A stretch of 64,000 bases of DNA from Burkholderia anthina. Lineage in GTDB: Bacteria; Pseudomonadota; Gammaproteobacteria; Burkholderiales; Burkholderiaceae. Each line of letters begins with the position of its first letter. Positions within the stretch are counted from its first letter, which is position 1. Below the pieces are notes generated by a model. It searched no databases, was not told the origin of the DNA, and saw only the letters and a list, made by a program, of their open reading frames with translations. The stretch lies in NCBI RefSeq assembly GCF_902498995.1, contig NZ_CABVLY010000012.1:1-64000 (forward strand), written 5' to 3'. A program made the position numbers and the translations under genes. Shown piece after piece: positions 1-7,554 of this stretch.

Positions 1-25
1 TTTCCGTTAGCGCGAAAGAGGCGTG

Positions 26-54
26 ATTCTAAGCACCCGCCCCCATCTCCGCAA
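26..54 (-). promoter_or_regulatory. Putative leftward sigma-70 promoter at window edge
   Basis: On the minus strand TTGCGG (54-49) is followed after 17 bp by TAGAAT (31-26). The AT-rich tract just upstream (about 62-80) and the GC-rich start region resemble stable-RNA or housekeeping promoters of Burkholderia. It would fire out of the window to the left, so the gene it serves is not visible. Confidence 0.4.
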
Positions 55-177
55 GCCCCTTTGTGAAAATATTTTGACAAGGGGTGCAGGGAGCTCAGCT
101 GAGCCGCCCCTAGTAATAGAAGCGATACGGCAGAAGCGCCCTCGGTAGTCCGCGAGCAGCTCCGCCGCATCCAGCGC

Positions 178-711
178 TCACCGCCCCACCATCGCCCTCA
201 CCACACCATCCCGCCGGATCAACCCGTGATATAGCGCAGCAGCAAAGTGCGCGAGGAACGTCACGAAGAACAGGTAGGCCAACACCCGATGCGCGACCCG
301 AAGCCAGGCAAACGTCACCGGATCAGCCGAAACCAGCGCCGGTAACTGCACGCCGCCACCCAAGATCACCGGATACCCGCCCGCCGACAGCATCGCCCAT
401 CCGATCAGCGGCATCGCGAGCATCAGCGCATACAACACGAGATGCGACCCATGCGCGGCGGCCTTCTGCCACCCCGGCAGATCCGCAGGCAACGCCGGCG
501 GCTTCGACACGAACCGCACCACGATCCGCACACACACCAGCACCAGCACGGCGATCCCCAACGGCTTATGTAAAGCCACCAGGAAATCGTGTCGCTCGGA
601 AACCGACGCCACCATCCCCACCCCGATAAATAGCATCGCGACGATCATCGCGGCCATCACCCAATGCAGCAGCCTCGCCGGCAAGCTAAACGTCGTAGAA
701 GCTCTCATCAT
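178..711 (-). CDS. Cytochrome b561 family protein
   Basis: A 177-residue di-heme b-type membrane cytochrome that would pass electrons between the quinone pool and a periplasmic partner. Four hydrophobic helices are visible at about 12-34, 47-67, 89-110 and 143-163. Histidines at 16, 48, 90, 141 and 155 lie in or next to them and are candidate heme ligands. The start overlaps the stop of the upstream catalase gene in a TGATG junction (a second in-frame ATG lies one codon on), so the two are translationally coupled. Pairing with a catalase-like protein and a divergent ECF sigma factor suggests a peroxide or redox stress unit. The family is clear; the physiological partner is inferred. Confidence 0.9.
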   Translation of the reverse strand: MMRASTTFSLPARLLHWVMAAMIVAMLFIGVGMVASVSERHDFLVALHKPLGIAVLVLVCVRIVVRFVSKPPALPADLPGWQKAAAHGSHLVLYALMLAMPLIGWAMLSAGGYPVILGGGVQLPALVSADPVTFAWLRVAHRVLAYLFFVTFLAHFAAALYHGLIRRDGVVRAMVGR

Positions 712-1796
712 CGTCCCTCCGCACTCAATCGCGCCGCGCCAGCCACGCCGGCCTCTTCACTCGTCCTGCGCAGATACGAATCCGCATACGCCGCCGACCG
801 CGCCGCCAGCAACGGATCCCCCGACACCTGAATCCCCTGCGGCAGCACCGTCGGGTCGTAATTCACGTCGCGGCATGGACCGCTGTCCTGCGGCTCCACG
901 TGATCGAGCACGAGCGTCCCCGCATCGATCGTCGTCCGCTGCGCGGGCCAGGTCTTCGTCGCGTCGTCCACCGGGTCGCCAGGCTCGGCCAAAGTGACGA
1001 GCAGCTTCCACTTCTGCGCACCGTCCCCGATGCGCCGCGTCAGGTCCTGCTGCAACACGTTCGGATCGGCGGCCGTCGCGACGTCCCCGGCACCGGCCGT
1101 CTGCTCCGGCACGACCCGCCATCTCACCGCCTGGCGCTTGCCCGCTGCGTCGACGAAGTAGAACGCGTTCAGCCCGTAATAGCTTTCGGTGACGTAGCTC
1201 GCGCTCGGCTTCGCACCCTTCACCCATTTGAGGAAGGCGGCCGTCTCCGGGTGCGCGCCGAAAAATGCCTTCACCTTTGCCGGATCGGGCTTGCCCGTCG
1301 CCGGATCCGGCCGGGTCGCGAGCAGTTGCGCGTAGAACGCCTTCGGCGTCGCCACCGGAAACACCGGCATCGCGTTCATCCCGGTCCGCCATTGCTGGCC
1401 ATCGGGTGCGGTGAGCTTCAGCGCCAGGCTGCGGATCGGCACGCTGCTGTCGGGCGCATAGGGATTGCCGCCCGGCAGCGCGAAGCGGCCGACTACCGGC
1501 GTGCGCACCGCCTTGAAGAACGGCGCGACCGAATACGCGCTCGCGGCGCCGCTGCCTTCGAAGTAACCGGTCACGCACACGCCCTTCGCGTGATTGCGCC
1601 GAAAGCCCGGATGCACGCCGCCGGCCGTCTGCAGCGCGTCGACGAGCCGGTGCGGGGTCAGACGCGCCGGCGCGAGCCAGCCGCCGACGTACCCGAACGC
1701 GACGGCCACGCCGGCCACCGCGCCGCCGATCACGGCCCAGCGCCACCACTCGCGGCCAGGCTCGCGCGGCGGCGAAGAAGAGGATGATTGCTTCAT
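708..1796 (-). CDS. Catalase-family peroxidase (SrpA-like), membrane anchored
   Basis: 362 residues, much shorter than classical catalases and typical of the SrpA-like heme peroxidase subgroup. A single N-terminal helix at about 20-42 would anchor or export it, placing the heme domain in the periplasm. The segment RRNHAKG (66-72) corresponds to the catalase distal-histidine motif, with H69 the likely catalytic residue. Near the C-terminus an R-x-x-x-Y stretch (RSAAY) fits the proximal tyrosine heme ligand. It is the first gene of the operon with cytochrome b561. Its start lies about 40 bp downstream of the left arm of the ECF-type promoter repeat, so control by the divergent sigma factor is likely. 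Confidence 0.88.
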   Translation of the reverse strand: MKQSSSSSPPREPGREWWRWAVIGGAVAGVAVAFGYVGGWLAPARLTPHRLVDALQTAGGVHPGFRRNHAKGVCVTGYFEGSGAASAYSVAPFFKAVRTPVVGRFALPGGNPYAPDSSVPIRSLALKLTAPDGQQWRTGMNAMPVFPVATPKAFYAQLLATRPDPATGKPDPAKVKAFFGAHPETAAFLKWVKGAKPSASYVTESYYGLNAFYFVDAAGKRQAVRWRVVPEQTAGAGDVATAADPNVLQQDLTRRIGDGAQKWKLLVTLAEPGDPVDDATKTWPAQRTTIDAGTLVLDHVEPQDSGPCRDVNYDPTVLPQGIQVSGDPLLAARSAAYADSYLRRTSEEAGVAGAARLSAEGR

Positions 1797-1831
1797 GGAT
1801 GCACTCCCGATCGTCAGATCATTGTCGAACG

Positions 1832-1920
1832 GGCGTAGGACGCCAGCCGCGCCGCTTTATTCCATGAAGAAATTTTTCGTATGCTGACGGAATAAACGGT
1901 GCCGACCGGCGTCCTACGCG
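1832..1920. promoter_or_regulatory. Divergent ECF-type promoter pair in a large inverted repeat
   Basis: Two 32-bp arms (1832-1863 and 1889-1920) form an imperfect inverted repeat with a 25-bp centre. Reading outward, each arm starts with GGAATAAA and ends with GGCGTCCTACG. This gives a GGAATA -35-like and CGTCCTA -10-like pair separated by exactly 15 bp on both strands (1889-1894 with 1910-1916 on plus; 1863-1858 with 1842-1836 on minus). One promoter faces the sigma gene and the other the catalase gene. The GGAA-to-CGTC layout is that of ECF sigma promoters, so autoregulation plus control of the catalase operon is inferred. Confidence 0.7.
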
Positions 1921-1953
1921 GCATCTCCACGCTTATCGGCTCGTGCCCCGGCC

Positions 1954-2472
1954 ATGCCCTCAAACGCCCTCGACGACGACGCATTGCGCGAACTCATCCC
2001 CAGGCTGCGGCGCTTCGCGCTCTGGCTGGCGCGCGACGTCCATGCGGCCGACGATCTCGTCCAGTCGACGCTCGAGCGCGCGCTGTCGCGCTGGGCGAGC
2101 CGCCGTGACGACGCGTCGCTGCGCAGCTGGCTCTTCACGATCCTGTACCGGCAGTTTCTCGACGGCAAACGCAGCGCGAAACGCTACGCGTGGCTGCTCG
2201 GCAGCATCCGCACCGACGACGAGCCGCAATGGCCGTCCGCCGAACGCGAAGCGGCCGCGCGCGCGACGCTCGAAGCGTTCGGCCACCTGTCCGAAGAGCA
2301 GCGCAGCCTGCTGCTGCTGGTCGCGGTCGAGGGCTTCACGTATCAGGAAGTCGCCGACCTGCTCGACGTGCCGATCGGCACGGTGATGTCGCGGCTCTCC
2401 CGCGCACGCCAAGCGCTGCGCCGGCTCAGCGACGGCGAGCTTCCCGCTCCTTCCCTTCGATTGATGAAATGA
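1954..2472 (+). CDS. ECF RNA polymerase sigma factor
   Basis: 172 residues with only sigma regions 2 and 4, the minimal extracytoplasmic-function layout. Region 2 spans about 10-80 and includes the core-binding and -10 recognition helices (ADDLVQSTLERAL). Region 4 spans about 108-160 with the helix-turn-helix FTYQEVADLLDVPIGTVMSR. The stop overlaps the ATG of the anti-sigma gene (ATGA), so the pair is co-translated. The upstream repeat provides a matching ECF promoter, pointing to autoregulation. The catalase/b561 neighbourhood recalls the ECF26 class of the published ECF classification; that subgroup is recalled, not verified. No strong Shine-Dalgarno sequence precedes this ATG. Confidence 0.9.
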   Translation: MPSNALDDDALRELIPRLRRFALWLARDVHAADDLVQSTLERALSRWASRRDDASLRSWLFTILYRQFLDGKRSAKRYAWLLGSIRTDDEPQWPSAEREAAARATLEAFGHLSEEQRSLLLLVAVEGFTYQEVADLLDVPIGTVMSRLSRARQALRRLSDGELPAPSLRLMK

Positions 2473-3230
2473 ACGCCCTCCGCCCAGACGAACACGATCT
2501 CCAGGCCTATGTCGACGGCCAGCTCGACGACGATGCGCGCGCCGCGGTCGAACGATATCTCGCGCTGCATCCGGAGAGCGCGGAACAGGTGAAGCAATGG
2601 CAGCAGGATGCGCAGCGGTTGCGGGCCGCGCTGGAAAGCGTGCGGATGCCCGGTGCAAATCCGGCGCTCGATCCGGCCGCGATTCGGGCGCGGCGTGCGG
2701 AGCGCACGCGGATGCGGTTCGCGATGGCGGCTTCGTTCGTGCTCTGCATCGGGCTCGGGACGTTCGGCGGGTGGCAGGCGCGCGGATGGAACGCGGCGCC
2801 GCCCATCGCGCCGATGAGCGATGCGGTCGAGGCTTACCGGATGATGGTGGTCGATCAGACCGCAAAGGTGGATTACCGTCCGACGGGTGCGGGAGACTTG
2901 CAGGGCTGGCTCACCAGGCGCGTCGGCGCGTCGGCGAAGCTGCCGGATTTGAGCACGGCGGGGTTCAGGCCGGTCGGCGGACGGTTGTTTACGACGGACA
3001 GTGGCGCCACGGCCGCGATGGTGCTCTATGAGGACGATGCCGGGCGGACGCTGAGCTTCTATCTTCGGCCGGCGGAATCGGAACACCGGCTGTTGCCGGC
3101 GGGGCAACGCGTGGACGGGTCGTTGCTGGCGCGGTATGGGTCGGTGCGCGGGCTGAACTTCGCGGTGGTCGGGCCGGCGGATAGTCTTGGGGAGACGGCG
3201 ATTGTGCGGGCGCTTGATGCGCAGACGTAA
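2469..3230 (+). CDS. Membrane anti-sigma factor
   Basis: 253 residues. The first about 55 form an acidic helical domain (HDLQAYVDGQLDDDARAAVERYL) typical of anti-sigma domains that sequester region 2/4, but without the HxxxCxxC zinc motif. One transmembrane helix lies at about 84-102, leaving a periplasmic domain of about 150 residues as sensor. The start is the ATG sharing bases with the sigma stop; the open frame continues upstream inside the sigma gene but has no justification there. The likely role is to hold the sigma factor inactive until a redox signal releases it. Confidence 0.85.
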   Translation: MNALRPDEHDLQAYVDGQLDDDARAAVERYLALHPESAEQVKQWQQDAQRLRAALESVRMPGANPALDPAAIRARRAERTRMRFAMAASFVLCIGLGTFGGWQARGWNAAPPIAPMSDAVEAYRMMVVDQTAKVDYRPTGAGDLQGWLTRRVGASAKLPDLSTAGFRPVGGRLFTTDSGATAAMVLYEDDAGRTLSFYLRPAESEHRLLPAGQRVDGSLLARYGSVRGLNFAVVGPADSLGETAIVRALDAQT

Positions 3231-3702
3231 GTGATACGATCCGCGGCCGCGCCGAACGGCCGCCTGAATGCGTCGTTGTACGGGCTGCCGGTCATCGGCC
3301 CGCTCCGCTCACCATTCGAGCACACAGCGTTTCGAGTGAGTTCGCCTGCGGGATATCCACATTTCGAACGTTACTGCGGTCGATGGCCCGTCCGATGATC
3401 GTCCCTCCGCTTCAAAACGCTCAAAGTACCGCCATATGGGCCTCACGGCCCGATGAAATCATCCGTCCGCAGAGCACTCACGTTTTTGTTGCACAGCATT
3501 TTGATTGGTTCCGCTGCGGGATTATCAACAACCGTCTCAACATGACGCGTGGCGCGAATAACTGAACGCGTCGAGTCTGCGTGTATCGCGAAATACGCAA
3601 CGCACACGAACCACGAGTGTGCCGCAGCGTTTTCGATCGGGTTTGCGGTGGTTGTCCGCACCCATTGCAGTGCGTTCGCGATCTGCCAGCCCGGCTTCCG
3701 CG
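3231..3702. other. Intergenic stretch without a supported gene
   Basis: This is noticeably less GC-rich and less codon-structured than its surroundings. Two loosely similar segments occur near 3333-3358 and 3509-3540, both built around CTGCGGGAT followed by a TATC-AC string. A minus-strand open frame (3443-3766) overlaps the next hypothetical gene and has no recognisable domain. The stretch looks like decayed sequence rather than an active locus. Confidence 0.4.
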
Positions 3703-3993
3703 TCAGCGCTTCGGCGGCTTCGTCCGCCCTGCTACCAGCAAATGCCCGTGCTGCTCGCAGAAACACTCGTCATGCCAGCCGTAATGCGGATCGGCACATA
3801 CCGAATGCCGCACATGCGCAGACAACGTAAGCGCGTGCAAATGAAGATCGTCACGTAGCGCTGCGAATACCCCTCCTTTCGTCGGCCAGTCCGCGCGGAC
3901 AGGCTGCTCCGACAGCGCATTGCCGAGCTTCAGCTCCTCGCGAACGATAGCGTCGAGGTCAGCGCACAACGGCGCGGGTTGCATGAAGGTCAT
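3703..3993 (-). CDS. Small hypothetical protein
   Basis: 96 residues, not recognised. The first about 60 are acidic and helical (DLDAIVREELKLG). The second half is rich in His and Cys: HVRHSVCADPHYGWHDECFCEQHGH contains a C-x-C and several histidines, so metal binding is possible. It is the last of up to three minus-strand small genes running from about 4.54 kb. Its start lies 16 bp after the stop of a possible 52-residue CxxC protein, which supports co-transcription. No function can be assigned. Confidence 0.45.
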   Translation of the reverse strand: MTFMQPAPLCADLDAIVREELKLGNALSEQPVRADWPTKGGVFAALRDDLHLHALTLSAHVRHSVCADPHYGWHDECFCEQHGHLLVAGRTKPPKR

Positions 3994-4009
3994 GATCGCT
4001 TCCCCTGGT

Positions 4010-4168
4010 TCACGCGGGTACGTCGTTGTTCATCACGCCGCTTCGCTTCAATACGTCTCGAAGACACACCGGACATACCCGCTCGCCGGCATCCCGCAGC
4101 TTCACGAACGTGGCGCGCTCGTCGATCTGGAATGTCAACTCGACGAGGTCGATTTCAGGCCTGAGCAC
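4010..4168 (-). CDS. Possible 52-residue CxxC micro-protein
   Basis: Starting from GTG at 4168 the frame reads about 52 residues with a balanced, protein-like composition and ends at TGA 4010-4012. It carries VCPVCLRDVL, a CxxC pair of the kind seen in small zinc-binding proteins. It fills the gap between two other minus-strand hypothetical genes. The frame stays open upstream of the GTG but no convincing ribosome-binding site is seen, so the start is uncertain. It is listed as a weak candidate. Confidence 0.3.
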   Translation of the reverse strand: MLRPEIDLVELTFQIDERATFVKLRDAGERVCPVCLRDVLKRSGVMNNDVPA

Positions 4169-4220
4169 CTTGCACGGGATCGTAGCGAAACGCCGCGACG
4201 CCCCATGAGCACGGTTCGAG

Positions 4221-4544
4221 TCACGCCTCTGTGGGATGCCCGCTCACCACCGTCAATCCCGAAGACTTCACGATCGACCGGACGATCTTCGACTCTGTGA
4301 TGCTCGCATCGAGGAAGCGAATCGTATCGAACAGGATCGCGACGCGCGTCAGCCGCCCTTCAGCCATGTCGACCAGGCATTCGCCTGTGTGGCCACCGAA
4401 GGTGATCTGCTGCGAGACGCGATAACGCACCGTGCCGTTCTTCGACATCTGCACGGGCGAACACAGGCGCGCGCCGTTAGCGCAAACCGCACCGCTTTGC
4501 CAGTCAACCCGGATCGCCAATCTCATGTCGGCTGCTCGTTGCAT
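4221..4544 (-). CDS. Small hypothetical protein
   Basis: 107 residues, or 101 if it starts at the second methionine (4526). Not recognised. The sequence alternates polar and hydrophobic residues in a way that suggests a small beta-rich fold (LAIRVDW, TVRYRVSQQITF, LTRVAILFDT). Two cysteines occur in the N-terminal third and one near the middle. It is the first of the minus-strand small-gene series and lies next to DnaA-box-rich element A, which could contain its promoter. Composition is less GC-rich than neighbouring core genes. Confidence 0.4.
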   Translation of the reverse strand: MQRAADMRLAIRVDWQSGAVCANGARLCSPVQMSKNGTVRYRVSQQITFGGHTGECLVDMAEGRLTRVAILFDTIRFLDASITESKIVRSIVKSSGLTVVSGHPTEA

Positions 4545-4680
4545 CGTGAATGCCGGCGATTCTACAGACCAAGTCGTTCACTGATTGACCGCAGGCCTCA
4601 CAGCCTGCCGATTCGGTTGTCCGTCCGTCGCACGCAGTGCATGTTCTGCCGGGATCACAGTCGACGGACTGTGCTTATCC

Positions 4681-4945
4681 CAAGGTGTTTACAGAGTTCG
4701 TATATATACGTAGTGATAGTTAACAAGCCTGCCGCCTCACTGTGGATAACCTCCCTAACGCCCTGAATTTTCAGCGCGAAACGGAATGCATAACCACGTT
4801 CGATGCACACGCAAAACTCTGTGGAGCACAGAACAACTTTTCGTCGATTCACAGCCGTGCCGACATATCCTCAATCGTTCCACTGTGAATTCAGAGGCTT
4901 TCCGGACGGTTATCCAGAGGCGAATGTGGATAACCCCACAGCGCA
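4681..4945 (+). other. oriC-like element A (DnaA boxes, AT-rich tract, DnaA-trio-like sequence)
   Basis: Modules in order: tatatata (4701-4708), cg, TAGTGATA (4711-4718, read as degenerate DnaA-trios), GTTAAC (4719-4724), a 16-bp spacer, perfect DnaA box TGTGGATAA (4741-4749), 160 bp, then TTATCCAGA (4910-4918), 6 bp, TGTGGATAA (4925-4933). The order and spacing match element B at 51.76-52.01 kb read on the other strand, and further conserved strings lie between the boxes. It lies about 180 bp upstream of tRNA-Val. It could be a second unwinding element, a DnaA-titrating site, or a relic of origin duplication or inversion. Confidence 0.6.
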
Positions 4946-5075
4946 TCGACACGTTTTGCTGTGACGCGAAGACGTGAAGCCAATGTCCCTGGCAGCGCCA
5001 CGCGACATCGCGACATCGCGACATCGATAGTCAGCCCCCGCACGCATCCGATTCAAAAAATTTTCACGAAGGGGG

Positions 5076-5104
5076 TTGTGCTCCTCAAAAACCCTCTCTA
5101 TAAT
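5076..5104 (+). promoter_or_regulatory. tRNA-Val promoter
   Basis: TTGTGC (5076-5081) and a perfect TATAAT (5099-5104) are separated by 17 bp. The tRNA begins 13 bp downstream, so the primary transcript has a very short 5' leader. Confidence 0.75.
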
Positions 5105-5116
5105 TCGCGGCTTCTT

Positions 5117-5193
5117 AGGCTCGTAGCTCAGTTGGTTAGAGCACCACCTTGACATGGTGGGGGTCGTTGGTTCGAATCCAATCGAGCCTACCA
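5117..5193 (+). tRNA. tRNA-Val (anticodon GAC)
   Basis: The 77-nt cloverleaf has acceptor AGGCTCG pairing with CGAGCCT, D arm GCTC/GAGC and anticodon stem CCACC/GGTGG enclosing loop TTGACAT (anticodon GAC). The T arm carries the TTCGAAT loop, and the encoded 3' end is ACCA. It is a single-gene unit with its own promoter and terminator. Confidence 0.95.
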
Positions 5194-5258
5194 ACGAACA
5201 AAATGAAGGGGTCCGGCAGCGCGAATTGCCTACAGGTAATCCGGCTCGCCAAACATAC

Positions 5259-5293
5259 AAACGCCACGCGGCAACATCGCGTGGCGTTTTTCT
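5259..5293 (+). terminator. Intrinsic terminator after tRNA-Val
   Basis: A 10-bp perfect stem (5261-5270 with 5278-5287) with a 7-nt loop is followed by a T-rich tract. It lies 66 bp past the tRNA end, in the correct orientation. Confidence 0.8.
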
Positions 5294-5650
5294 TTTTGCG
5301 GCCGAAACAACGCATGCAGCCCCGATGCGTTGCACGTTCCCCGAACGGCATCGCACTTCACCCGATCATCCCGCGCGCACTTCGACGGCCACCGCACGCC
5401 GGGCAGAATCGTCTGCGAATCGTCCACGAGAACAAGCGGCACACGTTGCGCACGTCTCGAATGCAATCCATCAAAACGACAAACGCGCGACCGAGAAAGC
5501 ACACGATCATGTCCGAGGTTACGACCATCGCAACGCCCGTGCTCGGCTACGCAATGCTTGTGATTCGCAACATCGTGGTCGCGATGGGGTAACGAAGCCG
5601 CAGAAAGGAGGGCGGCGATGCCGTTTCAGGCATCCGCCGTACCGCGACCC
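5294..5650. other. Intergenic stretch, no gene seen
   Basis: It lies between the tRNA terminator and the 3' end of the leftward ECF41 sigma gene. Open frames exist on both strands but none has a domain, a good start context or consistent codon bias. Nothing further can be supported. Confidence 0.5.
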
Positions 5651-6532
5651 TCAATGCAGGTGCTTCAACTTGTCAGGATTGCGTACGACATAGATCGCGA
5701 CGATCTTCCCGTCATCGATCTCGAGCGCCGTGGTCTGCAGTTCGCCGTCGGCTTCCAGCGTGACGAACCCCGGCAACCCGTTGATGAACCCGGCCCGCAC
5801 GAGCGTCGACGCCTGCGCGGCGAACAGCTCGGCCAGGTATTCGTGCACCTTCATCACACGCTCGAAGCCGAACACCGGCATGCCGGCGGCCGTGCGCTTG
5901 CCGCCGCCGTCCGCATGCAGGCTGACGTCCTCGGCGAGCATCGCGCCGAGCGCGTGCATGTCGCCGCTGCGCGACGCCGCGAAGAACGCCTCGGCCAGCT
6001 CGATCCCGCGCTGCTTCTCGACATGAAACCGCGGCCGTGCCTCGCGCACATGCGTGCGCGCCCGCGCGGCGAGCTGCCGGCACGCGGCCGGATCACGCTG
6101 GATCGTCGTTGCGATCTCGTCGAACTCGAGGCCGAACACGTCGTGCAGCAGGAACGCCGCGCGTTCGAGCGGCGACAGCCGTTCGAGCGCGAGCATCAGC
6201 GGCAGCGTGACGTCCTCCTGTTCATTTTCCTCGACGACCGGCTCGGGCAGCCACGGGCCGATATACGTCTCGCGCCGGTGTCGCGCGGACTTCAGCTGGT
6301 CGAGACACATGCGCATCACCATGCGGCGCAGGAATGCCTCGGGCACGCGCACCTCGGTACGATCGACGTCCATCCAGCGGATGAACGCGTCCTGCACCAT
6401 GTCCTCGGCATCCGCGACGGAACCGAGCATCCGGTACGCGACGCGGATCAGCGTACGGCGCAGCGGATCGAAGCTCGCCGCCGCGTCGGCCCGGTCTTCG
6501 GCGCTGCCCGCAGCCGGATCGAGGATCGTCAT
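5651..6532 (-). CDS. ECF41-family sigma factor (SigJ-like)
   Basis: 293 residues. Sigma regions 2 and 4 fill the first about 165. An about 120-residue SnoaL-like C-terminal domain follows, which in this family acts as a built-in regulator replacing a separate anti-sigma factor. Family hallmarks are visible: WLPEP in the linker between regions 2 and 4, DGGGK in the SnoaL domain, and NPDKL near the C-terminus. The ATG at 6532 shares its A with the TGA of the upstream AhpD-like gene, so the two are coupled. Genetic pairing with a carboxymuconolactone-decarboxylase/AhpD-type enzyme is the usual context of ECF41. The open frame extends upstream, but only this start fits the family length. Confidence 0.92.
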   Translation of the reverse strand: MTILDPAAGSAEDRADAAASFDPLRRTLIRVAYRMLGSVADAEDMVQDAFIRWMDVDRTEVRVPEAFLRRMVMRMCLDQLKSARHRRETYIGPWLPEPVVEENEQEDVTLPLMLALERLSPLERAAFLLHDVFGLEFDEIATTIQRDPAACRQLAARARTHVREARPRFHVEKQRGIELAEAFFAASRSGDMHALGAMLAEDVSLHADGGGKRTAAGMPVFGFERVMKVHEYLAELFAAQASTLVRAGFINGLPGFVTLEADGELQTTALEIDDGKIVAIYVVRNPDKLKHLH

Positions 6533-7005
6533 CAGGCCACCACCTTGGCGGCGGCCTTCGCCTCGGCCGGATCGATCCACAGCCCGAAACCGACGGCGAG
6601 CCGGTTCCAGCCGTTGATCACGTTGATCATCAGCGTGAGTTTCACCTGTTCCTCCTGGCTGAAATGGTCGTTCAGCGCGGCATACGCCGCCTCGTGCGCA
6701 GCGTGGCCCTCCGACAGCCGCGTGAGCGCATCGGTCCAGCCGAGCGCCGCGCGTTCGCGGTCGGTATAGCAGGGTGCTTCGCGCCATGCGGCCAGCAGGT
6801 TGATGCGCTGCTCGGTTTCGCCTTGCTCGCGGGCCTCGACGGTGTGCATGTTAAGGCAGTTCGCGCACGCATTGATCTGCGACGCGCGGATCTTGACCAA
6901 CTCGATCAGCGTCCGCTCGAGGCTCCTTTCCGCGGCGACCGACACGGTCATCCAGTCCTTCATCAGCGCGGGCGCGGCGGCAAACGGATTGAGTTTCGCA
7001 GTCAT
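6532..7005 (-). CDS. AhpD/CMD-like alkylhydroperoxidase, ECF41 partner
   Basis: 157 residues of the carboxymuconolactone decarboxylase/AhpD fold. The redox motif CANCLNMH gives C47, C50 and H54, the CxxCxxxH arrangement used for thiol peroxidase activity. It precedes the ECF41 sigma gene and overlaps it by one base. The start at 7005 was chosen because a good AAGGAGAAGGA ribosome-binding site lies just upstream; longer frames run into non-coding sequence. An ECF41-type promoter lies about 36-63 bp upstream, so the pair is probably autoregulated. Its substrate is unknown. Confidence 0.9.
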   Translation of the reverse strand: MTAKLNPFAAAPALMKDWMTVSVAAERSLERTLIELVKIRASQINACANCLNMHTVEAREQGETEQRINLLAAWREAPCYTDRERAALGWTDALTRLSEGHAAHEAAYAALNDHFSQEEQVKLTLMINVINGWNRLAVGFGLWIDPAEAKAAAKVVA

Positions 7006-7554
7006 GGTTCCTTCTCCTTTCGTGTGGGTTCCGGTGATATGACGAGCGAGCACCCCGCGCGCGTGACATCGGCGCAAAAAATTTTCAAAGCTGCGAGACA
7101 AACCTGGCACTGAACGAAGGGCGGAGCAGTCGAGCAGGGCGCGGACGGCTGCGATCGCCATGTGTGGATCGCGGCGGAGCCGCATCGCGCAGCTTTTACG
7201 GGCGCGGCGCGAATGTCATCTGCCGTCAGCAGCGCAACGGGCTGCGATCCTCCGCGCAGCCCCGCCGTGCATGAGGTTCCGGCGGTTTGTCACACCGCCG
7301 CGCCGCGTCGCAAATACTTTCATTTTTCTTTCTGTTTTGGTTTCGCCCGAAATCCGATTCGCGACGTTCACATTTCTGGACCATACTGTTCTGCACGGGC
7401 AGACGAAGTGACGCCGCACCAGCGGCCCGGCGCGCGCGCCGGTTGCCCGGCGACGCAGCACCGAAGGTCGCACGTCAGCCGCGCGCATCCGAGCGCAAGG
7501 CTTTCCTTTTTCCGGCAACGCAACGCAGCGAATCGCGACGTGGACGGCAAACCG
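7006..7554. other. Intergenic region between the divergent ECF41 and egt units
   Basis: It holds the leftward ECF41-type promoter near 7041-7068 and the rightward start region of egtB. A T-rich tract (about 7317-7345) and CATACT near 7382 may be part of the egtB promoter, but the -35 is unclear. A long open frame runs through it in the egtB phase, but its composition is not coding-like. Confidence 0.45.
7041..7068 (-). promoter_or_regulatory. Putative ECF41-type promoter
   Basis: On the minus strand TGTCAC (7068-7063) is followed after 18 bp by CGTC (7044-7041). This fits the recalled ECF41 target consensus (TGTCACA, about 16 bp, CGTC) within 1-2 bp of spacing. It lies about 36 bp upstream of the AhpD-like start. 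Confidence 0.5.

Noticed and set aside
3443..3766. 107-residue minus-strand open frame
   Set aside because: It overlaps the better-supported hypothetical gene, has no recognisable domain and no good start context; it is more likely random in this decayed stretch.
3231..5116. Insertion sequence or prophage remnant in the low-GC stretch
   Set aside because: No transposase or integrase similarity, no terminal inverted repeats and no duplicated tRNA end were seen.
5117..5193. tRNA-Val as an integration (att) site
   Set aside because: No second copy of the tRNA 3' end was found downstream in the window and no integrase is nearby.
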